48,520 nt of DNA from JBKPCD01 sp046727175 (GCA_046727175.1 JBKPCD010000224.1:1-48520); one strand, 5' to 3'. Counted from the stretch's first letter, positions 8,230-17,866 are shown. Notes: a model not told the origin generated them from the letters alone. Numbers and translations are program-made.

Positions 8230-11200
8230 TCAGAACTGGACGCGGAGTCCAATCTGCACGCGTCTCGGTCCCGGCGTGTTCGTCGTGCCAGGCGTTCCCG
8301 CCCAGCCTGGGTCGTACGAGCTCGGCGTGAACTGCATGAAGTTGTTCGCCGTAAACGTCGTCACTGGCGCTCCCCAGTTCGGGTGGTTGAAGACATTGAA
8401 CGCCTCGATGCGGATCTCGGGACGAACCTGCCCGATCTGGAACGATTTGAAGAGCGACAGGTCCGTGTTCCACACCGGCGGCCGGCGGAAGCGGTTGCGG
8501 CCGCTGTTGCCGAATCCCTCGACCCCGACGCCCGTCGGCTGCGAGAAGATTTCCACCGGATAGTACGGTTCGGTGCTCGATCCCACGGAGCCCTGCGGTT
8601 TTGGATCGCCGCTCACGTTGATGAAGATCGAGCCGCACCCCGGGCAGTTCAGCGCTGTGTTCGATCCGTCGATCGAATACGGCGTGCCGGAGAACGCCGC
8701 GAAGATCGTGTTGAGCTGCCAGCCCTGCACCACGTGCGCGACCGGGCCGGTGGCGTTCTTCATGAACGGCAGATCGTAGATGACGCCCACCTGGAAGATG
8801 TGCGTGCGATCGAAGCCTGACAACGCGAAGTTCTGGTCGTACATCAGCGGCGTGTTCCAGGTGAGACCCACCCAGCCGTCTTCGTCCGCCATGTCCTTCG
8901 CCCGGCTCAGCGTGTAGGCGCCCTTGAGCGCGAGGCCGTTCTTGAACGGCCGGTTCAGCCCGACCTGCAGCGCGTGATAGCGCGCCTTGGTGCGTGCCGC
9001 CCAGTCGTTGATGGCGGTCGTTCCGGCCACCGCGAAGTACTGCCGCGACGCGTTGCCGAGGCCCGGTACGCCGTAATTGAGATTCAGGTCTGCGTAGCCG
9101 CCGTCGGTGCGCGTCCCGACGTAGGCGATCTCCGCCGAGATGTCCCACGGGAGCCGGTACTCGTAGGCGGCGTTCCATTGCTGGATCACCGCGCGGTCGA
9201 CGTCGTTCGGATTCGGCGATCGCATGAACACGCCCTGCGGCAGCGTCACTCGGCCCGAACTGATGTCTGGCACCGGCACCGGCGGGATGCCGGTCGCCAG
9301 CGTTGTCTGATAGAAGAACGTGTCGGCCGACGCGTTGAAGTTGATGTCCTGCGGGAACGAGCCGCGCATTGGACGCGACCACGGCAGCGGGTTGATCGTG
9401 CGGCCGTAGCCGGCGCGGAACACCGCGTTGTCGGTGAGCCTGTAGGCCGCACCGACGCGGGGCGCGAAATACACGCTCTTCATCTTGATCCCCACGTCGT
9501 CGGGCACGCCACCGAGGCCGCCGATCAACACGGTGTACGTGTTGTAGTCGAGGCGCTCGAGGCCCCGGTTCGCGCGGTGCATCAGCGGATAGAACTCCGT
9601 GCGGAGGCCGAGACTGAGCGTCAGCTTCGGGTTGACGTTCCAGCGGTCGCGGATGTAGACGGCGCTCTGCCACTCGCGACCCGTCTGATCTTCCGTCTGC
9701 ACGTCTTTCGCGTACGAAGACGGAAGGCCGAGCATGAACCCGGCGAACTGGTTTCAGGCGAGCGAGGTGTAGCCGCTCGCGCCGGTCGTGTCGCCGCTGA
9801 ACCCGAAGCCGCCTTTCAGACCATACGTGCCGAACTCGGCCTGCCGGTGCGTCAGCTCGAGGCGGACGATGTCGACGCCCAGACGGACGTCGTGCTGCGC
9901 GAACGCCTTCGTCAGCGCGGAGCTGAAGGTGTAGGTGCGCTCGTCGCGGTAAAGCGGCATCCAGTTGGGCGTGCCGCCGATCGTGTACCCGCCCGGTTGA
10001 TCGCCGACCTGGAACGTCGGCATCCCGCTCGCGCGGATGTCGTTCGGGTCGTTGACGCCGGGGATGCCGAGATCGATGCCGATGTTCTTGCCGAAGTCGG
10101 GCCCGGTCACGTGCTGCTTCTGGATGTCGAGGCCGAAGCTGCCGTCCAGGACCATCGAGTGGCCGAGCGTCCACGTGTGCCCGACCGTGCCGACGTAGAC
10201 GCGCGTGTGTCCAAGGCTCCCGTTATCGAAGCCGAGGATGTAGTTGTCGGTGACGTTCGCGTTCAGGAGGGCGAACTTGCCCCAGATCTGATGTGCCGCC
10301 GTCCGCTGGTACGTGAACTTCGTGTCGTAGTTGTCGCGATCGACCATCACCGTCCGGGGCGTCGAGTAATCGTCGGCGACCTGGTTCGAGTTCAAATCGC
10401 TGCTCGTGTTCGGCAGCGGGTAGTACGCCAGGGTCGCCTTTGCGATCGGGCTGATCAAGTTGGACGGAATGATGAAGTTCGGAAACACGTCGCGGCCCGT
10501 TCCTCCAGTCCCGGTGAACGGGTTGTATAGCTGGAACTTCGATCCGTATGCGGCCGCCACCTCCGAAAAGTCACCCGCGCGCATCTGGCCGTCGGCACAC
10601 CAAACTGCTGATTGAAGCCGCGACGATCGCGCAGATGCTCCCACGAGCCGAAGTAGAAGAATTTGTTCCGGACGATCGGTCCGCCGACGGTGGCGCCGTA
10701 GATGTTGTGCGACAGCGGAGACTTCGGCAGGTCGTTGGCATTATTGAAGAGTGAGTTCGAGTTGAGCTGCTCACCGTTGTAGAACTCGAACGCCGAGCCT
10801 CTCAGCTCGTTCGTCCCCGACTTCGTGATGACGGTCGTCGCGGCACCGCCGGCCATCCCGAGATCCGCGTCGAAGTTGTTGGTCGCGATGTTCACCGTCT
10901 CGATCGATTCGGCGGGCTGGACGTACCCGACATGGTGCGGCAGCCAGATATTCACCGATACCGCGCCGTCGATGCGGGTCGCGTTGCTGTTCGGCTGTGT
11001 TCCGTTGACCCACGTGCGAAGCGAACGACCAGGCGTGTCGATCTCGGCGTTCTGGAACTGTGCCGGTGTGGCACCCGGCACGAGATTGATCAGCGCCTGG
11101 TAGTTCCGGTACTGGTTCAGCGGCAGGTTGACGATCTCTTTCGACGTCAGCTCGGTGTGGACGTCCGCTTTGTCGGTCTGCAGCAGCGCGGACTCGCCGG

Positions 11201-11606
11201 TGACTTCGATGACCTCGGACACGGTGCCGACGGTCAGCGTGATGTTGATGCGGACGAGGCTACCGGCGGTGACCGGAATCGCCCCCTGACGGAATTCGCG
11301 GAATCCCGTCAGCGTCGCCGTGAGATCGTACGTGCCGGGCAGCAGGTTCCGGAATGTGTACGATCCATCGGCGTCGCTCGTGACTTCCACCTTGTTCCCA
11401 GTCCCAGTGTTGACGGCAACGAGCACGACGCCGGGCGTGAGTGCGCCTTGCGCGTCCGTTACTGTACCGACGATCGAACCATAGAGGGCTTGCGCAGGCG
11501 CCGCAGTGGGTACGAGCGCCAAGGCGATGAGTGTGACTGCTCCGAGAAGATGAACGCGCCACGAACCGATGATTAGAGATGAAACCCCCCGAGTAGAAAC
11601 GTTCAC
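8230..11606 (-). pseudogene. Broken TonB-dependent receptor (Oar-like), paralog of the next gene
   Basis: The full conceptual product is about 1125 aa, the same length and plan as the neighbouring 1124-aa receptor: signal peptide (APAQA), regulatory domain (GSIVGTVTDAQGALTPGV), plug (GMAGGAATTVITKSGTNELRG), and barrel ending in QIGLRVQF. Two lesions break it. Near 10587-10590 one base is missing, apparently a C in a C run, so VPTA runs out of frame and resumes as QMRAGDFSEV. At 9754-9756 an in-frame TGA lies between YTSLA and NQFAGFMLGLP, probably a former TGG. The GTG start at 11606 has a strong upstream GGGAGGGAGGGA. Two independent lesions favour real decay, but assembly error at either cannot be excluded. 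Confidence 0.85.
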
Positions 11607-11783
11607 TGGTCCCTCCCTCCCTTAAACCACTTTCAGGCAGTTTCAGATGAAGATCGCCAGGTAGCGGCAGCGGTGGGTGCCGATTCCTCTCCTTGGTGAG
11701 GCCCCGACGGCGCTCATCCTGGCGAGAATTCGGTCGACTGTTCGAGTCAGCTCAGCAGAAAAACGCGAAAAAAAACAGTCGAT
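11607..11783 (-). promoter_or_regulatory. Long 5' leader of the broken receptor gene
   Basis: About 178 nt lie between the inferred start of transcription and GTG 11606. It shares ordered blocks with the leader at 7840-8015 (ACTGTTTTT, GCTGACT, TCTCGCC...GGAT, AAGGAG) although the sequence between blocks differs. It ends in the purine-rich ribosome binding site. Confidence 0.4.
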
Positions 11784-11788
11784 CTCGC

Positions 11789-11818
11789 ACGCTAGCACAT
11801 CGAAACTGGGGCGAACAA
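11789..11818 (-). promoter_or_regulatory. Promoter of the broken receptor gene
   Basis: On the minus strand TTGTTC (11813-11818), an 18-bp spacer and TAGCGT (11789-11794) preceded by TGTGC. Its layout is identical to the promoter at 8022-8051. Confidence 0.5.
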
Positions 11819-11905
11819 GATCCTTGTCGATGCGGGATTGCGCGCATGCGACTGCGCGGAGCGAGGAGGAGAACGCGGAACAATCAGAGTGACCGTTCCT
11901 CGACC

Positions 11906-11920
11906 TGTGCTAGCGTCCCG
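11906..11920 (+). promoter_or_regulatory. Extended -10 TGTGCTAGCGT, 7 bp before start codon
   Basis: TGTGC followed by TAGCGT (11911-11916) reproduces the -10 core found upstream of both receptors, but on the opposite strand. It ends 7 bp before ATG 11924, which predicts a leaderless mRNA for the transporter operon. Confidence 0.5.
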
Positions 11921-11923
11921 ACC

Positions 11924-13264
11924 ATGCGGCATACCGCCCGCACGTTCGTGTTACTGCTGCTGGCCGTCGCCCACGCCGGTGCGCAGCAGCCTCTCGATCG
12001 GCTGACGATCATCGCTCCGGCAGCGCCGGGCGGAGGCTGGGACCAGACGGCCAGAGTGATGGCCCACGTGCTCGAGTCCGAAGGCCTTGTACGCGTCGTG
12101 CAGGTCGAGAACATTCCGGGAGCCGCCGGCACCATCGGCCTCGTGCAGTTCGTCAAGAGCCACGCGGGCGACGATCGCGCCCTTCTCGTGACCGGGCTCG
12201 TCATGGTCGGCGCGATCGTCTTCAACGCTTCTCCGGCATCGCTCTCCCGCACCACGCCGGTTGCGCGTCTCACCGGTGACTACGAAGTGCTCGCCGTACC
12301 TGCATCCTCACCAATTCGCGACGTTCGCGATCTGGCTGATCGTTTTCGCGCGAATCCTGCGACTGTCTCGTGGGGCGGCGGATCGGCGGGCGGCACCGAT
12401 CACATCCTGGCGGGGCTCATCGCGAACGCGGCAGGTGTCGATCCGCGGCGTGTGAACTACATCGCGTTTGCCGGCGGAGGCGAGGCGCTCGCAGCGGTGC
12501 TCGGCGGACAGGTCACGGTCGCGATCAGCGGCTACAGCGAGTTCGCGCCGCATATCGAATCAGGACGGCTGCGAGCACTCGCCGTATCGTCGCCGTCGGC
12601 TTTGCCAGGGATCAACGCGCGGCCGCTTCGCGACTATGGCCTCGATGTCTCGCTCGCAAACTGGCGCGCCGTCGTCGCCCCACCGGGCATCAGCGAGGAT
12701 GCGCAGCGGCAACTCGCGGAGGTGATGGGACGAATGACGCGTACCGTTGAGTGGCATCGCGCGCTGCGCGATCGCGGATGGACGGACCTCTTCGCAAGCG
12801 GTCCTGAATTCGTCCGTTTTCTCGATGGCGAGCGGGTGCGCGTCGCGCGCATCGCACGCGATCTGCGGCGAACGCAAACGTCCGAACACTCTGGGTCCGC
12901 TCGCCTGTTTCCAAATCTCGTTCTGGGTGGATTCGTCGCGATCGTGATCGCGCTGGTGTGTCGTGTCCGACTGCAAACTAACTGGAGGGCCCGGCAAGAG
13001 CCAGACACCGCAGGCACGACACGCTGGCGATCGCTCGGCCTGATCACTGTCGGTCTGGTCTCGTACGTTGCATTACTTCGCGCCGCCGGGTTCATCGTCG
13101 CCTCGACGGCCTTGTTCTTCCTCGTCAGCGTGGCGCTCGACGATCGACACCGTGTTCGAGACCTGGGGATTGCGCTCGGGTTCTCGATCGTGGCGTATGC
13201 CGCGTTCACGAACGGTCTGCACCTATCGTTACCCGCAGGCTGGTTCGGCCCATGGGGTCGCTGA
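11924..13264 (+). CDS. TctC-TctB fusion: tricarboxylate transporter binding protein joined to small membrane subunit
   Basis: A 446-aa protein. Residues 1-20 form a signal peptide (FVLLLLAVAHAGA). Residues about 24-315 are a TctC-type periplasmic binding protein (IIAPAAPGGGWDQTAR, ENIPGAAGTIGL, WGGGSAGGTDHILAG). Residues about 325-446 match TctB (DUF1468), with hydrophobic segments LVLGGFVAIVIALV, LGLITVGLVSYVALL, FIVASTALFFLVSVAL and IALGFSIVAYAAF, and the typical end LPAGWFG. The usual first TctB helix appears absent, which would suit a periplasmic N-terminal domain. The frame is open further upstream, but ATG 11924 is chosen because the signal peptide starts there. It overlaps tctA by 13 bp. 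The substrate is probably an organic acid. Confidence 0.85.
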   Translation: MRHTARTFVLLLLAVAHAGAQQPLDRLTIIAPAAPGGGWDQTARVMAHVLESEGLVRVVQVENIPGAAGTIGLVQFVKSHAGDDRALLVTGLVMVGAIVFNASPASLSRTTPVARLTGDYEVLAVPASSPIRDVRDLADRFRANPATVSWGGGSAGGTDHILAGLIANAAGVDPRRVNYIAFAGGGEALAAVLGGQVTVAISGYSEFAPHIESGRLRALAVSSPSALPGINARPLRDYGLDVSLANWRAVVAPPGISEDAQRQLAEVMGRMTRTVEWHRALRDRGWTDLFASGPEFVRFLDGERVRVARIARDLRRTQTSEHSGSARLFPNLVLGGFVAIVIALVCRVRLQTNWRARQEPDTAGTTRWRSLGLITVGLVSYVALLRAAGFIVASTALFFLVSVALDDRHRVRDLGIALGFSIVAYAAFTNGLHLSLPAGWFGPWGR

Positions 13265-14745
13265 GCGCGCTGGGAGCGGGTTTTGCCGCGGCGCTCACGG
13301 CGCGCAACCTGCTGTGGGGATTCGCAGGCGTCACGCTAGGGACGCTCGTGGGCGTCCTGCCCGGCATTGGGCCGGCACTGACAGTCGCGTTGCTGCTGCC
13401 GGCAACCTTCGCGCTGGATCCAACCCCGGCGTTCATCATGTTCGCCGGCATCTATTACGGCGCGATGTACGGCGGATCGACGACCGCGATCCTTCTGAAT
13501 ACTCCAGGCGAGAGCGCGTCGGTGATGTCGTCGGTCGAAGGCTTTCAGATGGCGCGCGCCGGACGCGGGGGCGCGGCGCTTGCGACTGCCGCAATCGGCT
13601 CGTTCGTCGCAGGCACGCTCGCAACAGGCGCGCTCACCGTGTGTGCGCCGGCGCTGGTGGATCTGGCGCTGCGATTCGGACCCGCGGAGTATTTCGCGCT
13701 TGCCGTGCTCGCGTTCCTGGCGGTGTCAACCGTGCTCGGCGAATCCCTCCTGCGCGGCCTGGCAAGCCTGTTCTTCGGTCTGCTGCTCGCAACCATCGGC
13801 ATCGACCCGCTGACCGGCGAGGCGCGTTTCACGTTCGGCGTCCCTGAGTTGCTCGACGGGATCGACGCGGTCATCGTGGTGATTGCGTTGTTCGCCGTCG
13901 GCGAAGTCCTCGATGCCGTTGCACGAGGCGATGGCCAGCACGACGAGATCCTGCCTGTTGTCGGCTCGCTCTGGATGACGCGTGCCGAATGGAAGCGGTC
14001 GTGGAAGCCCTGGCTTCGCGGCACGATCATCGGTTTTCCGCTCGGCGCCGTGCCGGCGGGCGGCGCCGAGATTCCGACGCTGCTCTCGTACTCGCTGGAG
14101 AGACGACTCACACGGTACCCCGACGAGTTCGGACGCGGCGCCATCGAAGGGGTTGCCGGACCGGAGGCCGCGAACAACGCGTCGGCAGCGGGAACGCTCG
14201 TTCCGCTGCTCACGCTCGGACTACCGACATCTGCGACGGCGGCCGTGCTGCTCGCCGCGTTCCAGCAATACGGGCTGCAGCCAGGACCGCTGCTGTTCCA
14301 GCACGAGCCGCAGCTCGTCTGGACCCTGATCGCGAGCCTGTATGTCGGTAACGCGATGCTGCTATTGCTCAACTTGCCGCTCGTCGGCCTCTGGGTGCGG
14401 CTGCTGATGATCCCGCGACGGCTGTTGTACGCGGGCATCCTCGTTCTCGCGAGTCTCGGCGCGTACAGCGTCAATCGATCGGTCCTCGACGTGGGCGTGA
14501 CCTATCTGATTGGCGGCGTCGGTCTCGCAATGCGGAGAATGTCGATGCCGCTTGCGCCGGCGGTCATCGCGCTGATTCTTGGTCCGCTCGCTGAGCAGCA
14601 GTTTCGACGTGCCGTGGCAATCGGCGGACCTGCCATCTTCTTCGCGCGCCCGATTTCGGCCGGGCTACTGATCTCGGCGGTTTTGGTCGTTGTCGTTCCA
14701 TTCGTGCGAAAGTGGATCTCTGACGCCCCGAGCGCGGAGCTTTAG
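13252..14745 (+). CDS. TctA-family large membrane subunit of tripartite tricarboxylate transporter
   Basis: A 497-aa polytopic membrane protein with the TctA (DUF112) signatures: LWGFAGVTLGTLVGVLPGIG, YYGAMYGGSTTAILLNTPGE and, in the second half, GVAGPEAANNASAAGTLVPLLTLGLP. About 11-12 hydrophobic segments are visible. Length is normal. The ATG at 13252 lies inside the last codons of the TctC-TctB gene (13-bp overlap), so translation is coupled. Together the two genes supply all three activities of a TTT transporter, driven by ion symport in characterised members. Substrate unknown. Confidence 0.93.
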   Translation: MGSLSALGAGFAAALTARNLLWGFAGVTLGTLVGVLPGIGPALTVALLLPATFALDPTPAFIMFAGIYYGAMYGGSTTAILLNTPGESASVMSSVEGFQMARAGRGGAALATAAIGSFVAGTLATGALTVCAPALVDLALRFGPAEYFALAVLAFLAVSTVLGESLLRGLASLFFGLLLATIGIDPLTGEARFTFGVPELLDGIDAVIVVIALFAVGEVLDAVARGDGQHDEILPVVGSLWMTRAEWKRSWKPWLRGTIIGFPLGAVPAGGAEIPTLLSYSLERRLTRYPDEFGRGAIEGVAGPEAANNASAAGTLVPLLTLGLPTSATAAVLLAAFQQYGLQPGPLLFQHEPQLVWTLIASLYVGNAMLLLLNLPLVGLWVRLLMIPRRLLYAGILVLASLGAYSVNRSVLDVGVTYLIGGVGLAMRRMSMPLAPAVIALILGPLAEQQFRRAVAIGGPAIFFARPISAGLLISAVLVVVVPFVRKWISDAPSAEL

Positions 14746-14818
14746 CTCCGCGACGACCGATCGGAGAACCCCGATCTCTCGGGTGCTCTGAACGTTTACG
14801 CGGAGCTGAAGCTCCGCG
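14733..14818. repeat. Doublet of identical hairpins between tctA and the aquaporin gene
   Basis: Two stem-loops use the same arm CGCGGAGC/GCTCCGCG. The first is at 14733-14752 with loop ttta and overlaps the tctA stop. The second is at 14799-14818 with loop tgaa. A weaker GATCGG...CCGATC pairing lies between them. Because all four arms match, they can also refold into one long hairpin. The element is REP-like and probably a bidirectional terminator. Confidence 0.7.
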
Positions 14819-14828
14819 CTCCTGACGA

Positions 14829-15578
14829 TCAAAAGCCGATGGCAGCGTACAGCCCCGCCCCTGCGATTCCTCCGAGAATCGGAGCGACCACCGGAATCCA
14901 GGCGTAGCTCCACCCTGAATCCCCCTTCCCCGCAATTGGCAGGACCGCGTGCGCCAGCCGCGGCCCGAGGTCGCGTGCCGGATTGATCGCGTAACCGGTC
15001 GGCCCGCCGAGCGAAACGCCGATTCCCAGCACGAGGATGCCGACGAGCAGCGGCTGGAGCCCCCGACTGAACACGACTGACAGATCAACGTCGCCCGGAC
15101 GTATCAAGGTCTGCGCGTTGGCCGCGATTGCGAGAATGCCAAACATCAACACCGCGGTGCCGATGATTTCCGTCGCCACGTTCGCAGCCGGACTATGGAT
15201 CGCCGGTCCGGTCGCGAACACCCCGAGCTTCGCGTCGCGGTCCGCGGTCAGTTCCCAGTGCGGCCAGTACGCAACCCAGACGAGGACGGCGCCGGCGAAC
15301 GCGCCGGCGAGTTGGGCGACGATGTACGCCGGCACGCTGGTCCACGGGAAGCTGCCGATGACGGCAAGACCGATCGTCACCGCCGGGTTGAGATGAGCGC
15401 CGCTGATCCGCCCGACCGCATAGACGGCGACCGACACCGCGACACCCCACCCCACCGTGATCACAATCCACCCCGAATTCTGTCCCTTGGAGCGGGCGAG
15501 AAGAACGTTGGCGACCACCCCGTCGCCGAGGAGGACCAGGATCATCGTGCCGATCACTTCTGCAAGGAACGTCTGCAT
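14829..15578 (-). CDS. Glycerol facilitator/aquaporin (MIP family)
   Basis: A 249-aa membrane channel with six transmembrane segments and the two MIP half-helices: HLNPAVT in the first repeat and AINPARDLGPR in the second. Asp after the second NPAR is typical of glycerol-conducting GlpF-type channels rather than pure water channels. The ribosome binding site GGGAGC lies 5 bp before ATG 15578. It is monocistronic and convergent with tctA. No glycerol kinase or dehydrogenase gene is nearby, so the transported solute is not fixed. Confidence 0.92.
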   Translation of the reverse strand: MQTFLAEVIGTMILVLLGDGVVANVLLARSKGQNSGWIVITVGWGVAVSVAVYAVGRISGAHLNPAVTIGLAVIGSFPWTSVPAYIVAQLAGAFAGAVLVWVAYWPHWELTADRDAKLGVFATGPAIHSPAANVATEIIGTAVLMFGILAIAANAQTLIRPGDVDLSVVFSRGLQPLLVGILVLGIGVSLGGPTGYAINPARDLGPRLAHAVLPIAGKGDSGWSYAWIPVVAPILGGIAGAGLYAAIGF

Positions 15579-15790
15579 GCGTAGCTCCCAGAAAGAGGGT
15601 CAGCGTCTCGAGCTGAGCGAGAACGATGTCGGCGGCACATTAACCGAATTCTCACCGTTCGTGCACGGTTCGCTCATGCGTCCCGGCAACAGCTCCGATA
15701 CATTTCGCTCGGTTGGAATCACCTATGTCCACTGACAGGCACGGAAACTGCGGTCACCAAAGCGGCTCGCACGTCAAGGAATACCCGTTC

Positions 15791-17803
15791 ATGATCTGTC
15801 GATTCGCTCTCGTTGCGACCGTTCTGACGGTCGCCGGACTCCGGTATCCAGTCGCAGCCCACGGTCAGAGCGACCCGAGCAGGCCGCTGAACAAAGACGG
15901 CCTGATGGCCGTTCTCGTCAACGACAACCGACGGCCGGCAGGCTCCATCGAGAACAACCGTCTTCGGCTCGAACTCCGGGCGGGCGTTGGTTTGTGGCGT
16001 CCTGATGGAGAACGTGGTCCAGCGATCGAGATCGAAGCGTTTGGCGCAGGCGGCGGACCGCTGCAGGTGCCGGCTCCGCTGATTCGAGTGCCTGAAGGCA
16101 CCGAGGTGCTGGCGACGATTCGCAACGATCTCGACGTCGCGATGGCGGTTCAAGGCCTTTGCGCGCGCGACGGCACGGTATGCGCCCCTGTTCAGGTGCC
16201 ACCCTCGAGCAGTCGCGATGTGCGTTTCACGCTCGCGCGCGCAGGGACGTATCACTACTGGGCGACGACAACCGGGATGCCGCTTGCGTTTCGCGCTGTC
16301 GACGACACGCAGCTCTCCGGTGCGCTGATCGTCGATCCCTTGGGGACCGATCCGGACCTGGATCGCGTCTTTGTCGTCACCGATTGGACCAGCCTCACGC
16401 GGGGGCAACTGCGTGAGCTCGCGAACGCGGACGATCCAGGGCCCCTCTTTCTCGCAATGAACCCGCAGTTCACGTTCACGATCAACGGTCTATCGTGGCC
16501 GGCGACGGAGCGTCTGACGTACCGCATGGGCGAAACCGTTCGCTGGCGCATCGTGAACCTGAGCTCTCAGGCACACCCGATGCACTTGCACGGTTTCTAC
16601 TACGAAGTGGGAAGTCTTGGAGACGGGTTACAGGACGCGCCGTTTGGTGATGGCCAACGTCCGCGCGTGGTTACCCAACTGCTCTCGCCGGGTGCGACGA
16701 TGAGAATGCTGTGGCAGCCGGAACGCGCGGGCAACTGGATCCTCCACTGTCACGTCGCGGAGCACATCTCGCCAGAGCGCCGCTTGAGCCACCGGTCATC
16801 ATCGGCGACACACGATGGATTGAGTGGTGAGGCGCAGGCTTACGCAAACCCGGGCGCGCCGGCGAGCGCTGCATCACGTGAGTGGCACGACGGCAATCAC
16901 CAGAGCGATCCGTCCGCCGGAATGGCGGGCCTCGTGCTGGGCATCACGATTCTCGGATCGGAGCCGACGTCGGCGTCGACCCCTTCGGTTCCGACGCGCA
17001 AGATCGTGCTCGTCATGCAGACCGAGCCGAATCGCTACGGATCCGTGCCCGCATACGGCTTCGCGCTTGCCGACGGCGAGGACACGCCTCCAGTGAATAA
17101 GGTGTCCGTACCGGGACCGGCGCTGGTCCTTCGACGAGGTGAGCCCGTCGAGCTCTCGCTGGTCAACCGATTGCCCGAACCCACCGCGATTCACTGGCAT
17201 GGAATGGAACTGGAGAGTTACTACGACGGTGTTCACGGCTGGAGCGGATCCGCCGGGCGCGTGACACCGCTCATCGAGCCCGGTCGATCATTCACGGTAC
17301 GGTTCACTCCGCCTCGCAGTGGGACGTTCATCTACCACACCCACATGCACGACGACCATCAGCTGACTTCGGGGATGTACGGCGCGCTGCTCGTTCTCGA
17401 GCCGGGCGAAACGTACGACCCTGCGCTGGACCACGTCGTCGTGATCGCGCGTGGTGGTCCCGGGCGCGATGCGCCGACGATCCTGAACGGCGCGCGCGCG
17501 CCGCACTTCACGTTGAAGTCAGGTCAGGCGCATCGATTCCGCTTCATCAACATCACATCCGACGATATTTTCGTCGTGTCTGTCGGAACATCGGACGGAC
17601 CAGTAAGCTGGCGACCGCTGACGAAGGACGGAGCGCCCGTCTCTAGCGATCAGTCCATCGCCCGGGCAGCGAAGCAGATCATCGCTGTCGGTGAGACCTA
17701 CGACTTCGAATACCAGGCGCCGCAAGGGCGACGGTTGCTGTGGATGGACGTCCGGTCGCAAACGGGGCACTGGCAGGTGCAGGGGCGGGTGGACGTCAAG
17801 TGA
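15791..17803 (+). CDS. Multicopper oxidase with permuted copper-site order
   Basis: A 670-aa secreted protein with signal peptide MICRFALVATVLTVAGLRYP ending near VAAHG. All copper-ligand motifs are present, but in unusual order: HPMHLHG (262-268) and HCHVAEH (319-325) come before HWHG (468-471) and YHTHMHDDHQ (515-524). Conventional laccases have HWHG first. The N-terminal cupredoxin domain (about 60-185) has lost its copper motifs. The axial-Met motif AGMAG (Met378) is separated from HCHVAEH by a ~50-residue His-rich insertion. ATG 15791 is chosen for the signal peptide; an AAGGA lies 11 bp upstream, and in-frame starts at 15713 and 15725 exist. It likely oxidises metals or phenols in the periplasm; substrate unknown. 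Confidence 0.85.
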   Translation: MICRFALVATVLTVAGLRYPVAAHGQSDPSRPLNKDGLMAVLVNDNRRPAGSIENNRLRLELRAGVGLWRPDGERGPAIEIEAFGAGGGPLQVPAPLIRVPEGTEVLATIRNDLDVAMAVQGLCARDGTVCAPVQVPPSSSRDVRFTLARAGTYHYWATTTGMPLAFRAVDDTQLSGALIVDPLGTDPDLDRVFVVTDWTSLTRGQLRELANADDPGPLFLAMNPQFTFTINGLSWPATERLTYRMGETVRWRIVNLSSQAHPMHLHGFYYEVGSLGDGLQDAPFGDGQRPRVVTQLLSPGATMRMLWQPERAGNWILHCHVAEHISPERRLSHRSSSATHDGLSGEAQAYANPGAPASAASREWHDGNHQSDPSAGMAGLVLGITILGSEPTSASTPSVPTRKIVLVMQTEPNRYGSVPAYGFALADGEDTPPVNKVSVPGPALVLRRGEPVELSLVNRLPEPTAIHWHGMELESYYDGVHGWSGSAGRVTPLIEPGRSFTVRFTPPRSGTFIYHTHMHDDHQLTSGMYGALLVLEPGETYDPALDHVVVIARGGPGRDAPTILNGARAPHFTLKSGQAHRFRFINITSDDIFVVSVGTSDGPVSWRPLTKDGAPVSSDQSIARAAKQIIAVGETYDFEYQAPQGRRLLWMDVRSQTGHWQVQGRVDVK

Positions 17804-17810
17804 CCGTGCG

Positions 17811-17866
17811 GTGCCTGTGCCTCGTACCTCTTGCCTGGTGCCTGGAGCTCGCGCCTGTTACCTCGT
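17811..17866. repeat. Heptamer array after the multicopper oxidase gene
   Basis: Seven-bp words run in register: GTGCCTC, GTACCTC, TTGCCTG, GTGCCTG, then more diverged GAGCTCG, CGCCTGT and TACCTCG. It starts 8 bp after the stop codon. Two small hairpins (AGCGTGG/CCACGCT at 17869-17899 and CCCAG/TTGGG near 17930-17944) follow. Confidence 0.7.

Noticed and set aside
9754..9756. TGA as a selenocysteine or readthrough codon
   Set aside because: The residue position is not Cys-like in the paralog, no selenocysteine-type hairpin was seen, and a second lesion exists in the same gene.
8123..10174. Long (683-codon) open frame on the minus strand inside the receptor pseudogene
   Set aside because: It is out of register with the conserved receptor frame and reads as Arg/Pro-rich text typical of high-GC shadow frames.
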